Notes: generated by a model not told the origin, from the letters alone. DNA of 6,585 nt from Candidatus Aenigmatarchaeota archaeon (GCA_017609225.1 JAFCEK010000048.1:1-6585); one strand, 5' to 3'; counted from the stretch's first letter, positions 1-6,360 are shown. Made by a program: numbers and translations.

Positions 1-701
1 AAATAGTTCCTCATATTAATCAAAAAAGGCATTGCATTTTTCTCCTTGTAAATATTCAGCCTTCCATGATATCTGAATTTGCCTATTTCCGGAGATTTTC
101 TTTCAAATCCCGGTTCTGACTTGATTATGACCAGCGCACTGTTCTGTTTTTTGTTCCTTTCGACCTCCGCTGCTATGCAGTATCTTATGGTGTTGTGCAC
201 ATCAATGCCTTTCGTAGCTCCTATGGGAATCGCAAGAAATGATGGGACACCAGAGAAATATGACTGCCTGCAGGATATTACATTACTGCTGTCGCTTATT
301 ATAACATCAGTTCTTATCCTAAACACCCTTTTTATGAGTTTTGCTATTTCATAGCATATTCTGTTTGGATTGTCAGGCAGCATTGATTTGAACCCAGGCC
401 TGACAAATGTTTCATCCGAAGCCAGTATATCAACCAGTTCTATTTTAAGGCTGTATTTTTTCTTTGCTTCTTTTATCATTTTTTCTGCCCCCTTTTTTTC
501 AAGCCTTGTGGTTTTTCCAAACCTGTTCAGAAACTCTGCAGGCAAAACCTTTCCCTGTGCTATTGCGAAAATCTTTGCAGGCAACACCAGAACCTCCCCC
601 TCAGATATTTTTCTCTCCAGCGCACATATTATCTCTTTGATCAAAGAATCCATGCCCCTCTCAGGATGCAGCTGCTTTTCTATTGCAACAGCCCTTTTCA
701 T
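1..701 (-). CDS. CofE-like protein (F420-0:gamma-glutamyl ligase family), C-terminus cut by window edge
   Basis: The minus-strand frame stays open to the left edge, so 233 residues are visible and the C-terminus is missing. Hand translation shows the CofE layout: a basic N-terminus (MKRAVAI), a segment EGEVLVLPAKIFAIAQGKV (residues 34-52) matching the family's 'DGDVLVVTSKIVSKAEGRVV' strand-helix, ASDET (94-98) where the family has its NAGID motif, LPDNPNR (108-114), VIISDSS (133-139) matching the metal-site 'VIISDT', and a Gly/Ala-rich IPIGATKGID segment (158-167). CofE adds glutamate to F420-0 in a GTP-dependent reaction. Several consensus residues are changed here, so the substrate may differ, and F420 use cannot be assumed. 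I chose the start at 701 because it matches family N-termini and has a Shine-Dalgarno-like sequence. The frame is also open back to an ATG at 980. It lies downstream of the amidohydrolase-like gene on the same strand. I am fairly sure of the family and unsure of the function. Confidence 0.66.
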   Translation of the reverse strand, partial: MKRAVAIEKQLHPERGMDSLIKEIICALERKISEGEVLVLPAKIFAIAQGKVLPAEFLNRFGKTTRLEKKGAEKMIKEAKKKYSLKIELVDILASDETFVRPGFKSMLPDNPNRICYEIAKLIKRVFRIRTDVIISDSSNVISCRQSYFSGVPSFLAIPIGATKGIDVHNTIRYCIAAEVERNKKQNSALVIIKSEPGFERKSPEIGKFRYHGRLNIYKEKNAMPFLINMRNY

Positions 702-709
702 ATATTGGC

Positions 710-718
710 TACCTGCTC
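710..718 (-). promoter_or_regulatory. Shine-Dalgarno-like sequence for the CofE-like gene
   Basis: On the minus strand GGAGCAGGT ends eight bases before the ATG at 701. It supports starting the protein there rather than at the in-frame ATG at 980. An internal cistron with a ribosome-binding site also fits the picture that the promoter-proximal genes of this window are leaderless. Confidence 0.45.
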
Positions 719-798
719 CAATACCGCAAAGTATTCCCTTCAGGGAGAGATTTACCAGGCATAGAACATCTTCCATTCCCAGTTCATGTTTGCTGCGT

Positions 799-933
799 AT
801 AAAACCACCACATGATTTTATGCTGAACCAGAAAACCATTGTTTTCAAACAGCGGATGTATGGTTTTGGTTCAACAGCTGTTGCCTCGCCAAGAAAACCG
901 CCGACTTTAGTGGGCGGATATACGGAGGCAACA
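799..933. ncRNA. Candidate structured RNA or relic of an IS200/IS605-type element end
   Basis: Three consecutive stem-loops can be drawn. The first is ATAAAA (799-804) with TTTTAT (816-821). The second is GAACCA + AAACCAT (825-830, 833-839) with ATGGTTT + TGGTTC (860-872), 13 pairs with a two-base bulge and an inner TGTTT/AAACA stem (840-844, 847-851). The third is TGTTGCCTC (879-887) with GAGGCAACA (925-933), a perfect nine-pair stem enclosing a GC-rich hairpin at 898-917 (CCGCCGACT / AGTGGGCGG, one mismatch). A perfect 12-base palindrome sits at 872-883. The GACTTTAGT core of the inner hairpin resembles the subterminal hairpin and omega-RNA 3' end of archaeal IS200/IS605 elements, which would read on the plus strand. 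No recognisable tnpB body lies upstream, so at most this is a relic. The alternative is a structured leader or small RNA for the CofE-like gene. The pairings are seen; the identity is inferred. Confidence 0.35.
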
Positions 934-994
934 TTATTGCCCTGCTTCCGGAAACATATCAGCAAGTGCGGGGCCTGCATGAATTTATAAGCTA

Positions 995-1870
995 TTACTT
1001 TCTTACATGCTTCATTATATCAGATATAATATATACAGCTATATCCGGGAACCTTCTGGCAAGGAATTCTGACACTTCCATCTGCACTATGGGCTTTCTG
1101 TTTTTTATATTATGCCGGGCTAAAATCATCTTCAGGAGCGTGCCGCTGAAATTCTTCATATATGTTATTTCCAGGTATGGCATCTCCTCCATCTTCCTGC
1201 TGAATTTCTCTATTCTCTTTCTGATAAAAGGCTTTCTGCCATGAAACAGCCTTAATTTGTATTCATTCAGCACCATTTCCTTAAAGAGAACGCATGCTGT
1301 TTTGAATTCAAAACTTTTCCTGTACACAGGAAACAAGTCTTCAAATATTTTCCTGTATTTTCCATTCATTTTCTTTACAGCTTCCCTGAATTTTTTCCTG
1401 TGGTTGAAAGGAACCACGTCCAGAAGGCTTGGGTGCCTCACTGGATTGAAGAACTGCCTGTGAACAAACACTACAGGACAATCACAGTTCATTATTTCTG
1501 ACCAGAAATTATTGTATATTGTGTTTTTGATTTTGTGCTCATCCCTGTTTCTTGCAACCCAGGCATATTTTTTCCTGTATTTCCTTTTTTCGCCAATTCT
1601 TCCGCTCTCAAATGTCTTGTAATGCGAGAGTGCTGTTTTCATATCCGGGGATGGCTTGTAAAAATCCACGCCAAACACCCTTTCCCTGGTTATTGAGGAT
1701 ACAAGGGCCCTGCCACCGTTAAGTGCAAGCCTGTAAGCTATAAAATGCGTGTTGTGGTCCTGGTGGTCTCCGGGCTTCTCATATGCAGGTGCAGCATGCG
1801 GAGCCACATACATAGGCCCTGCCTTCCCGGAATCAAAAAGCATATAACCCCTTTTTATAAGAACTTCCAT
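995..1870 (-). CDS. N-formylglutamate amidohydrolase-like protein
   Basis: The 291-residue protein has three segments placed as in N-formylglutamate amidohydrolases, zinc enzymes that release formate or an acyl group from glutamate amides. VAPHAAP (22-28) matches the N-terminal 'PHaG' metal motif. DHQDHNTHFIAYRLAL (35-50) and the following TRER...GVDFYKP (61-73) match the D-rich helix and 'sR..vDlNRp' part. Near the end, FSGTLLKMILARH and IVQMEVSEFLARR (241-253, 261-273) match the 'GG...r...alQlEi...lYm' part. The middle is very basic and aromatic and is not recognisable. No signal peptide or membrane segment is seen, so it is probably cytoplasmic. The start at 1870 is supported by a TATA-like box about 25 bases upstream and by the absence of a ribosome-binding site, as expected for a leaderless message. 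It probably leads a transcript with the CofE-like gene. The family call rests on motif spacing recalled from memory; the substrate is unknown. Confidence 0.55.
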   Translation of the reverse strand: MEVLIKRGYMLFDSGKAGPMYVAPHAAPAYEKPGDHQDHNTHFIAYRLALNGGRALVSSITRERVFGVDFYKPSPDMKTALSHYKTFESGRIGEKRKYRKKYAWVARNRDEHKIKNTIYNNFWSEIMNCDCPVVFVHRQFFNPVRHPSLLDVVPFNHRKKFREAVKKMNGKYRKIFEDLFPVYRKSFEFKTACVLFKEMVLNEYKLRLFHGRKPFIRKRIEKFSRKMEEMPYLEITYMKNFSGTLLKMILARHNIKNRKPIVQMEVSEFLARRFPDIAVYIISDIMKHVRK

Positions 1871-1890
1871 AAATTATATTGTTTCCGGAA

Positions 1891-1898
1891 ATTTAAAT
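1891..1898 (-). promoter_or_regulatory. TATA box of the amidohydrolase-like gene
   Basis: ATTTAAAT is centred about 25 bases upstream of the ATG at 1870 on the minus strand, with a purine-rich stretch (AATTAAG) on its upstream side as a possible BRE. This spacing places transcription start at or very near the ATG. Confidence 0.5.
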
Positions 1899-1921
1899 CT
1901 TAATTCCGCCATAAGCCTTTC

Positions 1922-1930
1922 AAATATTTT
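1922..1930 (+). promoter_or_regulatory. TATA box of the protease gene
   Basis: AAATATTTT is centred 23 bases upstream of the ATG at 1949, with no ribosome-binding site between them. With the box at 1891-1898 it makes a compact divergent promoter region of 78 bases, so the two transcription complexes would sit nearly back to back. Confidence 0.45.
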
Positions 1931-1948
1931 AGGATACAATAAAATAAT

Positions 1949-4900
1949 ATGAGCTGGGCTTTTGGGGCTGTAATAGTTGCAGTTTTTATCCTTTCAGCAG
2001 GCATATCCAGCGTCTCTGCATTAAATCATGCCAGCCAGGAATATGTCCCCGGAGAGCTTATAGTAAAGTTTAAAAAACCCCCTGCCTATATCCAGGGTGA
2101 GACGCTTTTCCGGACAAGGGCAGGGAGTGCGCCGCCAGGAATAAAGGCGGAGACATCTGCTGAAAAGGAAACAGGGCTTTCAGCTGTTTACAAAATAAGG
2201 CTTCCAAAGGGGCTTGACCCCAATGAGGCAGCCAGAAGATACATGAGAAATCCTGATGTGGAGTATGCAGAGCCGAACTATATTTATAAGATTTCTGAAA
2301 CAGTCAATGACCCATTTTTTTCCAGCCAGTGGATGCATTCAAATATAGGAACAGAGTATGCATGGAACATAACAGCAGGAAGCCTGAATGTTACAATAGC
2401 AATCATAGATACAGGCGTGGACTGGGACCATCCAGACCTTTCAGCAAACATATGGAACAACACAGATGAGGACTGCGACAACAGCACAGACCTTGACAAC
2501 AACGGCTATTATGGTGACTGCAGGGGATATGATTTTGTGAATGTTTTTGGTCCCTGCTGGCCAGGTGAAGACTGCCATGATGAGGATAATGACCCCATGG
2601 ACTTTTTTGGTCATGGAACGCATACAGCAGGGATAGCTGCAGCTGCAGGCAACAACAGCATAGGAATTGCAGGAGTGTGCCGTAACTGCAGCATAATGCC
2701 TGTAAGGGCGGCCTTAGCTGTCAGTGAAAATGCTGCATATCTTTTTGATTATGACATTGCACAGGCATTAAAATATGCAGCAGATAATGGAGCCAACATA
2801 ATAAGCATGAGTTTTGGAGGTCCGAATTCATCCCTCCTGCATGAGGCTATAGATTATGCATACAATCGTGGCTCTGTTCTGATAGCTGCAGCAGGAAATT
2901 CAGACAGTGATGAGAAGCTGTATCCCGCTGCATATGACAATGTGATAGCTGTTGCGGCAAGCAATCAGAACAGCATCAAGGCTGGTTTCAGCAGCTATGG
3001 CTCCTGGGTTGATGTTGCTGCGCCTGGCGTGGACATATTAAGCACATGGTTTGATGATGACTATGCATATGCAGATGGCACCAGCATGGCGACTCCTGTT
3101 GTTTCAGGCATTGCCGGTCTTTTGCTGTCAGCAGACAGAAATATGAGCAATGATGAGATAAGGTCCATAATCCTGAGTTCAGTGGACAAGCCCGGAAGCA
3201 GCGATTACTATATAGGCACAGGAAGGGTTAATGCCTCAAAGGCGCTGGAAAAAAACACCACACTGATAGCAATGCTGAATCCGGAGCTTGATGCAATGCT
3301 GTTCAGCAGTCCTGATATTGTGCTTATAAACGGCACTGCAAAGGGATACGGGTTTGCAAATTACAGCGTTGAGTATGGTTCTGGTTTTTACCCTGAAAAC
3401 ATGACAGTTATAAATGTTTCAGGGGAACAGATAAACAGCAGTATACTTGCTGAGTGGGACATATCCAGACTTCCAAACGGCTATTATACCATCATGCTGA
3501 AAGCAAACCATAACAGCAGCCCTTCATATACCTTTGATTCGCAGTATATAGTTATTTCAGATGCAATCCCGCCTGAAATTAATTTTTCCGTTCCAACCCC
3601 GCTTAATAATTCAGTTACAGGCAATGACTGGGTTTTTGTGAATGTTACATCTGATGAACCTCTTGCATTATGCATGCTGGACTGGTATAACGGAACATGG
3701 CAGAACATAACCATGAACAAATCCCCTGACAGCAGAAACTGCTGGATAAACATGACAAACCTGACTGAAATCATCTACCAGTTTCTGGTCTGGGGGTCTG
3801 ATTACAGGGGAAACATGAATTCAAGCCTGCGCAGGCAGATTCTGGTTGACCTTACACCGCCTGATATAAGCATAATTTCACCCTCAAGCAGCATATATGG
3901 ATATGCTGTCAGCTTCAACGTTAGCCTCAGTGAAGCAGGGAACTGGTGCATATATTCCCTTGATAACGGATTAAACATAACAATGAAGCCGAACAGCAGC
4001 AGAACAGGGTTTGGTTCGCTTAATTCAAGCATGGAAGAAGGAAACCATACTGTGATTTTTTACTGCGCTGATATGGCAGGCAAAATTAACTCAACCCATG
4101 CCTTGAACTTCAGTGTGAAAAGGGAGCTTTCCCTGGGTTTTGCTTCCCCAACACCGCAGAACCAGTCGCTTTTAAACAGGAGCTGGATTTTTGTTAATGT
4201 TTCGGGAAGCACTGCACTGAATGCATGCATTCTTGAATTTTTCAATGGTTCATGGGCAAATCTGAGCATGACAGCAGCAAATGGTTCATGTTATGTGAAT
4301 ATAACAAACCTTACGGATTATGCATATCATTTCAGAGCATATGGAACAGACATACTGGGAAACAGCAATGTAACAGGCTGCATCTATATAACGCTTGACC
4401 TGACGCCTCCTGCAGTAACTCCTGTTTCGCCTGAAAACAATTATATCTGGACCAGCAACAGCACACCAGGATTTTATTTCAGTGTTAATGATTCTTCATA
4501 CATTGAAAACTGCAGCATAACAATAAATGGCGAGCCTGCAGAAACAAAATACAATATCACAAACAACAAAACAACAGGTTTTTTCATAACATTATCCAAT
4601 GGGATTTATTTCTGGAACATAACATGCATGGACACTGCGGGAAACAGCAACACATCAGAAACAAGGATGTTGACAGTTGATTTCCATCAGGCCCAGCAGA
4701 AGCATTCTTCTGGCACACCATCCGGAGGAGGGTTTTATATGCCGCCTCCTGAAGAAAGCAATAAAACATCAGAAAAAGAGGAAGAAGGGCAAAACAATAC
4801 GGAAACAAAAAATGCATTGCCTGAAACCAGTAAAAACAAACCCCTGAAGAAGCAAAGGCCTTACAGGTTTTCACCGCAGGTATGCATTCCAAACACAACG

Positions 4901-5089
4901 CGCTGCATGATAGACAGCATAGAGCTGTGCTCGCCTGACGGGCATGAATGGAAAACCATTAAAAAATGCGAATTTGGCTGCGACCAGAGCATGGAATGCA
5001 AGCCAGAATCGCATGACTATTCATGGATCTATAAAACTGCAATAATAATCATACTTGTAATCTCTTTAATCATTGTGCATGTTTTGTAA
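1949..5089 (+). CDS. Cell-surface subtilisin-like (S8) serine protease with Ig-like domains and C-terminal membrane anchor
   Basis: The 1046-residue protein starts with a signal peptide (hydrophobic 4-19, likely cleaved after VSA at 22-24). A fervidolysin-type prodomain (about 31-112, YVPGELIVKF...VEYAEPN) follows. The S8 domain (about 120-430) has Asp154 in AIIDTG, His222 in GHGTHTAG, oxyanion Asn317 in AAAGNS and Ser379 in GTSMATP, so it should be active. An Asp-rich loop (172-190) is a likely calcium site. Next come a beta-rich domain (about 435-537), four Ig-like domains (about 540-912), a Gly/Pro then Lys/Glu linker (918-970), a six-cysteine module (979-1017) and a terminal hydrophobic helix (about 1028-1046). 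The product should face outside, anchored by its C-terminus. Some 40 N-glycosylation sequons lie between residues 428 and 951. The start has a well-placed TATA box. Likely roles are nutrient protein breakdown, processing of surface proteins or attack on other cells; nothing here chooses among them. Confidence 0.93.
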   Translation: MSWAFGAVIVAVFILSAGISSVSALNHASQEYVPGELIVKFKKPPAYIQGETLFRTRAGSAPPGIKAETSAEKETGLSAVYKIRLPKGLDPNEAARRYMRNPDVEYAEPNYIYKISETVNDPFFSSQWMHSNIGTEYAWNITAGSLNVTIAIIDTGVDWDHPDLSANIWNNTDEDCDNSTDLDNNGYYGDCRGYDFVNVFGPCWPGEDCHDEDNDPMDFFGHGTHTAGIAAAAGNNSIGIAGVCRNCSIMPVRAALAVSENAAYLFDYDIAQALKYAADNGANIISMSFGGPNSSLLHEAIDYAYNRGSVLIAAAGNSDSDEKLYPAAYDNVIAVAASNQNSIKAGFSSYGSWVDVAAPGVDILSTWFDDDYAYADGTSMATPVVSGIAGLLLSADRNMSNDEIRSIILSSVDKPGSSDYYIGTGRVNASKALEKNTTLIAMLNPELDAMLFSSPDIVLINGTAKGYGFANYSVEYGSGFYPENMTVINVSGEQINSSILAEWDISRLPNGYYTIMLKANHNSSPSYTFDSQYIVISDAIPPEINFSVPTPLNNSVTGNDWVFVNVTSDEPLALCMLDWYNGTWQNITMNKSPDSRNCWINMTNLTEIIYQFLVWGSDYRGNMNSSLRRQILVDLTPPDISIISPSSSIYGYAVSFNVSLSEAGNWCIYSLDNGLNITMKPNSSRTGFGSLNSSMEEGNHTVIFYCADMAGKINSTHALNFSVKRELSLGFASPTPQNQSLLNRSWIFVNVSGSTALNACILEFFNGSWANLSMTAANGSCYVNITNLTDYAYHFRAYGTDILGNSNVTGCIYITLDLTPPAVTPVSPENNYIWTSNSTPGFYFSVNDSSYIENCSITINGEPAETKYNITNNKTTGFFITLSNGIYFWNITCMDTAGNSNTSETRMLTVDFHQAQQKHSSGTPSGGGFYMPPPEESNKTSEKEEEGQNNTETKNALPETSKNKPLKKQRPYRFSPQVCIPNTTRCMIDSIELCSPDGHEWKTIKKCEFGCDQSMECKPESHDYSWIYKTAIIIILVISLIIVHVL
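3566..4681 (+). repeat. Four Ig-like domains coded in an A-B-A-B order within the protease
   Basis: The protein repeats run at about residues 540-635, 636-724, 725-818 and 819-912. The first and third share PTP.N.S, a W.FVNV strand, NG(T/S)W and N(M/I)TNLT. The second and fourth begin after TPP, lack the W.FVNV strand and end with FYCADMAGK or ITCMDTAGN. Each domain has a cysteine pair (575/598, 667/706, 760/781, 855/893). The pattern suggests a duplicated two-domain unit. Such domains usually act as stalks or adhesive modules. Confidence 0.75.
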
Positions 5090-5109
5090 GTAGCAGGATC
5101 TGGAAAATT

Positions 5110-5123
5110 AAAAGATTTAAAAA
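5110..5123 (+). promoter_or_regulatory. BRE and TATA box of the regulator gene
   Basis: AAAAGA (5110-5115) directly precedes TTTAAAAA (5116-5123), a good archaeal BRE/TATA pair. It is centred about 26 bases before the ATG at 5145, with no ribosome-binding site between. The regulator therefore seems to have its own leaderless promoter inside the 55-base gap after the protease. Confidence 0.6.
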
Positions 5124-5144
5124 CTATCAAAACAATACTGCTTT

Positions 5145-5597
5145 ATGCCTGATTCAAGGGAAGTCCATGAGAGGATTCTTGATATCTTTTCAGATGTGGC
5201 AGCTTCAATAGGATATTCCCCGCTTCACGGAAAGATAATAGGGGTTCTGCTCATAAAGGGAAGGCCCATGAGCCTGCAGGACCTTGCAAAAGAGACAGGC
5301 TATTCAGCAAGCATGATATCGCTCAGCCTTGACCTGCTTGATGTTCTGGGGATTGTGAAAAAAATCAAGAAAACAGCAGACAGGAAGCTGTATATAGAGT
5401 TTTCTGGGGATTTGCTGGAATGCCTGAAAAAGGCATTCGTTATGAAGCTTGAAAAAAGCATATCAGCAAGCCTGGAGGAATTTGGGAAAATCAGGAGCCA
5501 GAATCCCGGAGAGGCAAAGGCGCTGGATGTTCTGGAAAACCAGATAAAAAGGCTTGACAGCTATGTCAGGATGCTTGCAGAAATGAATTTACCTTAA
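5145..5597 (+). CDS. GbsR/MarR-type winged-helix transcriptional regulator
   Basis: The 150-residue protein matches the GbsR subgroup of MarR-like regulators. GYSPLHGKIIGVLLIKGRP (23-41) is the characteristic 'G.sPl.GrI.G.LL' helix. MSLQDLAKETGYSASMISLSLDLLDVLGIVKKI (42-74) is the helix-turn-helix, with recognition helix about 54-66. The following basic stretch and KLYIEF (81-86) form the wing. The C-terminal half (about 88-147) is a long, charged helical region probably used for dimerisation. Bacterial members regulate glycine betaine uptake or synthesis; archaeal members control varied genes, so the ligand and targets are not predictable. Its neighbours are the protease upstream and the FHA-domain gene downstream. 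An imperfect inverted repeat just after its stop, next to the TATA box of the FHA-domain gene, is a possible binding site. Confidence 0.82.
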   Translation: MPDSREVHERILDIFSDVAASIGYSPLHGKIIGVLLIKGRPMSLQDLAKETGYSASMISLSLDLLDVLGIVKKIKKTADRKLYIEFSGDLLECLKKAFVMKLEKSISASLEEFGKIRSQNPGEAKALDVLENQIKRLDSYVRMLAEMNLP

Positions 5598-5615
5598 TAA
5601 CCAAACGGTAGTTAA
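5594..5615. repeat. Imperfect inverted repeat, possible operator
   Basis: TTAATAACC and GGTAGTTAA are separated by AAAC, with seven of nine positions complementary. It overlaps the regulator's stop codon and abuts the TATA box of the FHA-domain gene, so a bound dimer there could block TBP/TFB. It could instead be a chance AT-rich palindrome. Confidence 0.3.
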
Positions 5616-5623
5616 TTTTATAA
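5616..5623 (+). promoter_or_regulatory. TATA box of the FHA-domain gene
   Basis: TTTTATAA is centred about 26 bases upstream of the ATG at 5646. No ribosome-binding site is present between them, which fits a leaderless message. Confidence 0.55.
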
Positions 5624-5645
5624 GTTTTTATGTTAAATACTTCCT

Positions 5646-6272
5646 ATGAAAAGAAAGATTGAACTTGAGTATTTAAAGAAGGATGGTGTCGCGGATTTCA
5701 CTGGATGCACAGGGCTTGTAGCGCCTGATGACCCTGAAGTAAAAGAGATGACAGAAGAGCTTGACCCTGCATACAGGGTTTTTATTACAGAGTTATGTCC
5801 CAAATTTAAACTCAGTATAGGCGAGGAAGGAAAAGATGAAACAGTAATGGTTTCAGATGTGGTTACTGACTGCATTATTAATGAAATTAATCTTTATGAC
5901 CTGAGCAGCAGAGGAAAGGCAATGTACATCACTGTGGGCAGAGAGCATGACAATCATCTTAATCCATTAGACGGCTACCCGTCAAGAGTAAATGTAAGAA
6001 AATATAAACATATTAGAGACAGGACAGTTATAATTTCCAGATACCATGGCATAGTTTTTCTGGATATGAGAGGTGATATCTTTTACAAGGATGGCATGAA
6101 GGAGGGAAGCAAAAACGGCACATGGCTTAACGGTGTATATAATATACAAAATAAAGTTATAAGATGGGAGCCTGGTGTTTTTCTTGGGTTTGGCTCTAAT
6201 TTAGATGTTATAAAAGACGGAATGCCCAGAACAACCCGCTGTTTCAAGCTGTCATATGAAAGATTGAGATAG
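5646..6272 (+). CDS. FHA-domain protein (phosphothreonine-binding)
   Basis: The C-terminal half of this 208-residue protein is a forkhead-associated (FHA) domain, about residues 91-190. The conserved elements are all present: Gly98-Arg99 in TVGRE, Ser131...His134 in SRYHG, and Asn157-Gly158 in SKNGTWLNG. FHA domains bind phosphothreonine peptides and connect proteins to Ser/Thr kinase signalling. Residues 1-90 are acidic and match nothing I recognise; FITELCPKFKLSIG (46-59) may be a beta-rich piece. No signal peptide or membrane helix is seen, so it is likely cytoplasmic. No kinase or phosphatase gene lies in the window, so its partner is unknown. It lies 88 bases upstream of rpoN on the same strand and has its own TATA box. 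The FHA call is firm; the biological role is open. Confidence 0.85.
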   Translation: MKRKIELEYLKKDGVADFTGCTGLVAPDDPEVKEMTEELDPAYRVFITELCPKFKLSIGEEGKDETVMVSDVVTDCIINEINLYDLSSRGKAMYITVGREHDNHLNPLDGYPSRVNVRKYKHIRDRTVIISRYHGIVFLDMRGDIFYKDGMKEGSKNGTWLNGVYNIQNKVIRWEPGVFLGFGSNLDVIKDGMPRTTRCFKLSYERLR

Positions 6273-6298
6273 ATATGTGGGATTTTTGTGGGATTATA

Positions 6299-6306
6299 TT
6301 TATAAA
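6299..6306 (+). promoter_or_regulatory. Candidate TATA box of rpoN
   Basis: TTTATAAA is centred about 59 bases upstream of the rpoN ATG, which would give a leader of roughly 30 bases. A second AT-rich stretch (about 6317-6333) is an alternative with a much shorter leader. Readthrough from the FHA-domain gene is also possible. Confidence 0.4.
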
Positions 6307-6347
6307 CATGCTTCACCATATATTAATGAATTAATAGACAGAGATTC

Positions 6348-6352
6348 GGTGA
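6348..6352 (+). promoter_or_regulatory. Shine-Dalgarno sequence of rpoN
   Basis: GGTGA lies eight bases before the ATG at 6361. It supports that start over the in-frame upstream GTG codons at 6277 and 6358, and contrasts with the leaderless starts of the other plus-strand genes. Confidence 0.55.
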
Positions 6353-6360
6353 TAAACGTG

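Larger units (their letters stand above)
702..994. other. Spacer of about 290 bases between the two minus-strand genes, rich in inverted repeats
   Basis: No gene is convincingly supported here. The minus frame of the CofE-like gene stays open through it to an ATG at 980, so an N-terminal extension of 93 residues is possible. However, that stretch uses CGN for all three arginines, whereas the neighbouring CofE-like body uses AGA/AGG, and it does not look like the start of a CofE protein. The opposite strand is also open in one frame and resembles no protein I recognise. The main content is a run of stem-loops between 799 and 933, given as a separate entry. Smaller inverted repeats lie at 720-735 and 735-746. 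Confidence 0.5.

Noticed and set aside
79..354. Plus-strand open frame with a TTG start
   Set aside because: It is antisense to the C-terminal half of the CofE-like gene and has no promoter or ribosome-binding site of its own.
825..910. Remnant of a tnpB coding end reading into the GACTTTAGT hairpin
   Set aside because: One plus frame ends at a TAG inside the hairpin, as archaeal tnpB genes often do. The frame opens only after a stop at 824-826, and its residues do not show a TnpB zinc ribbon or RuvC motif, so no tnpB pseudogene is annotated.
370..990. Long open frame on the plus strand
   Set aside because: It lies antisense to the CofE-like gene, whose minus-strand translation shows clear family motifs. 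The plus translation is low-complexity (Ser/Ile/Phe-rich) and matches nothing.
6277..6360. N-terminally extended rpoN starting at GTG 6277
   Set aside because: Subunit N proteins begin at the MIPIRC-type motif, and a Shine-Dalgarno sequence sits correctly before 6361. The extension would also run through the promoter-like sequence.
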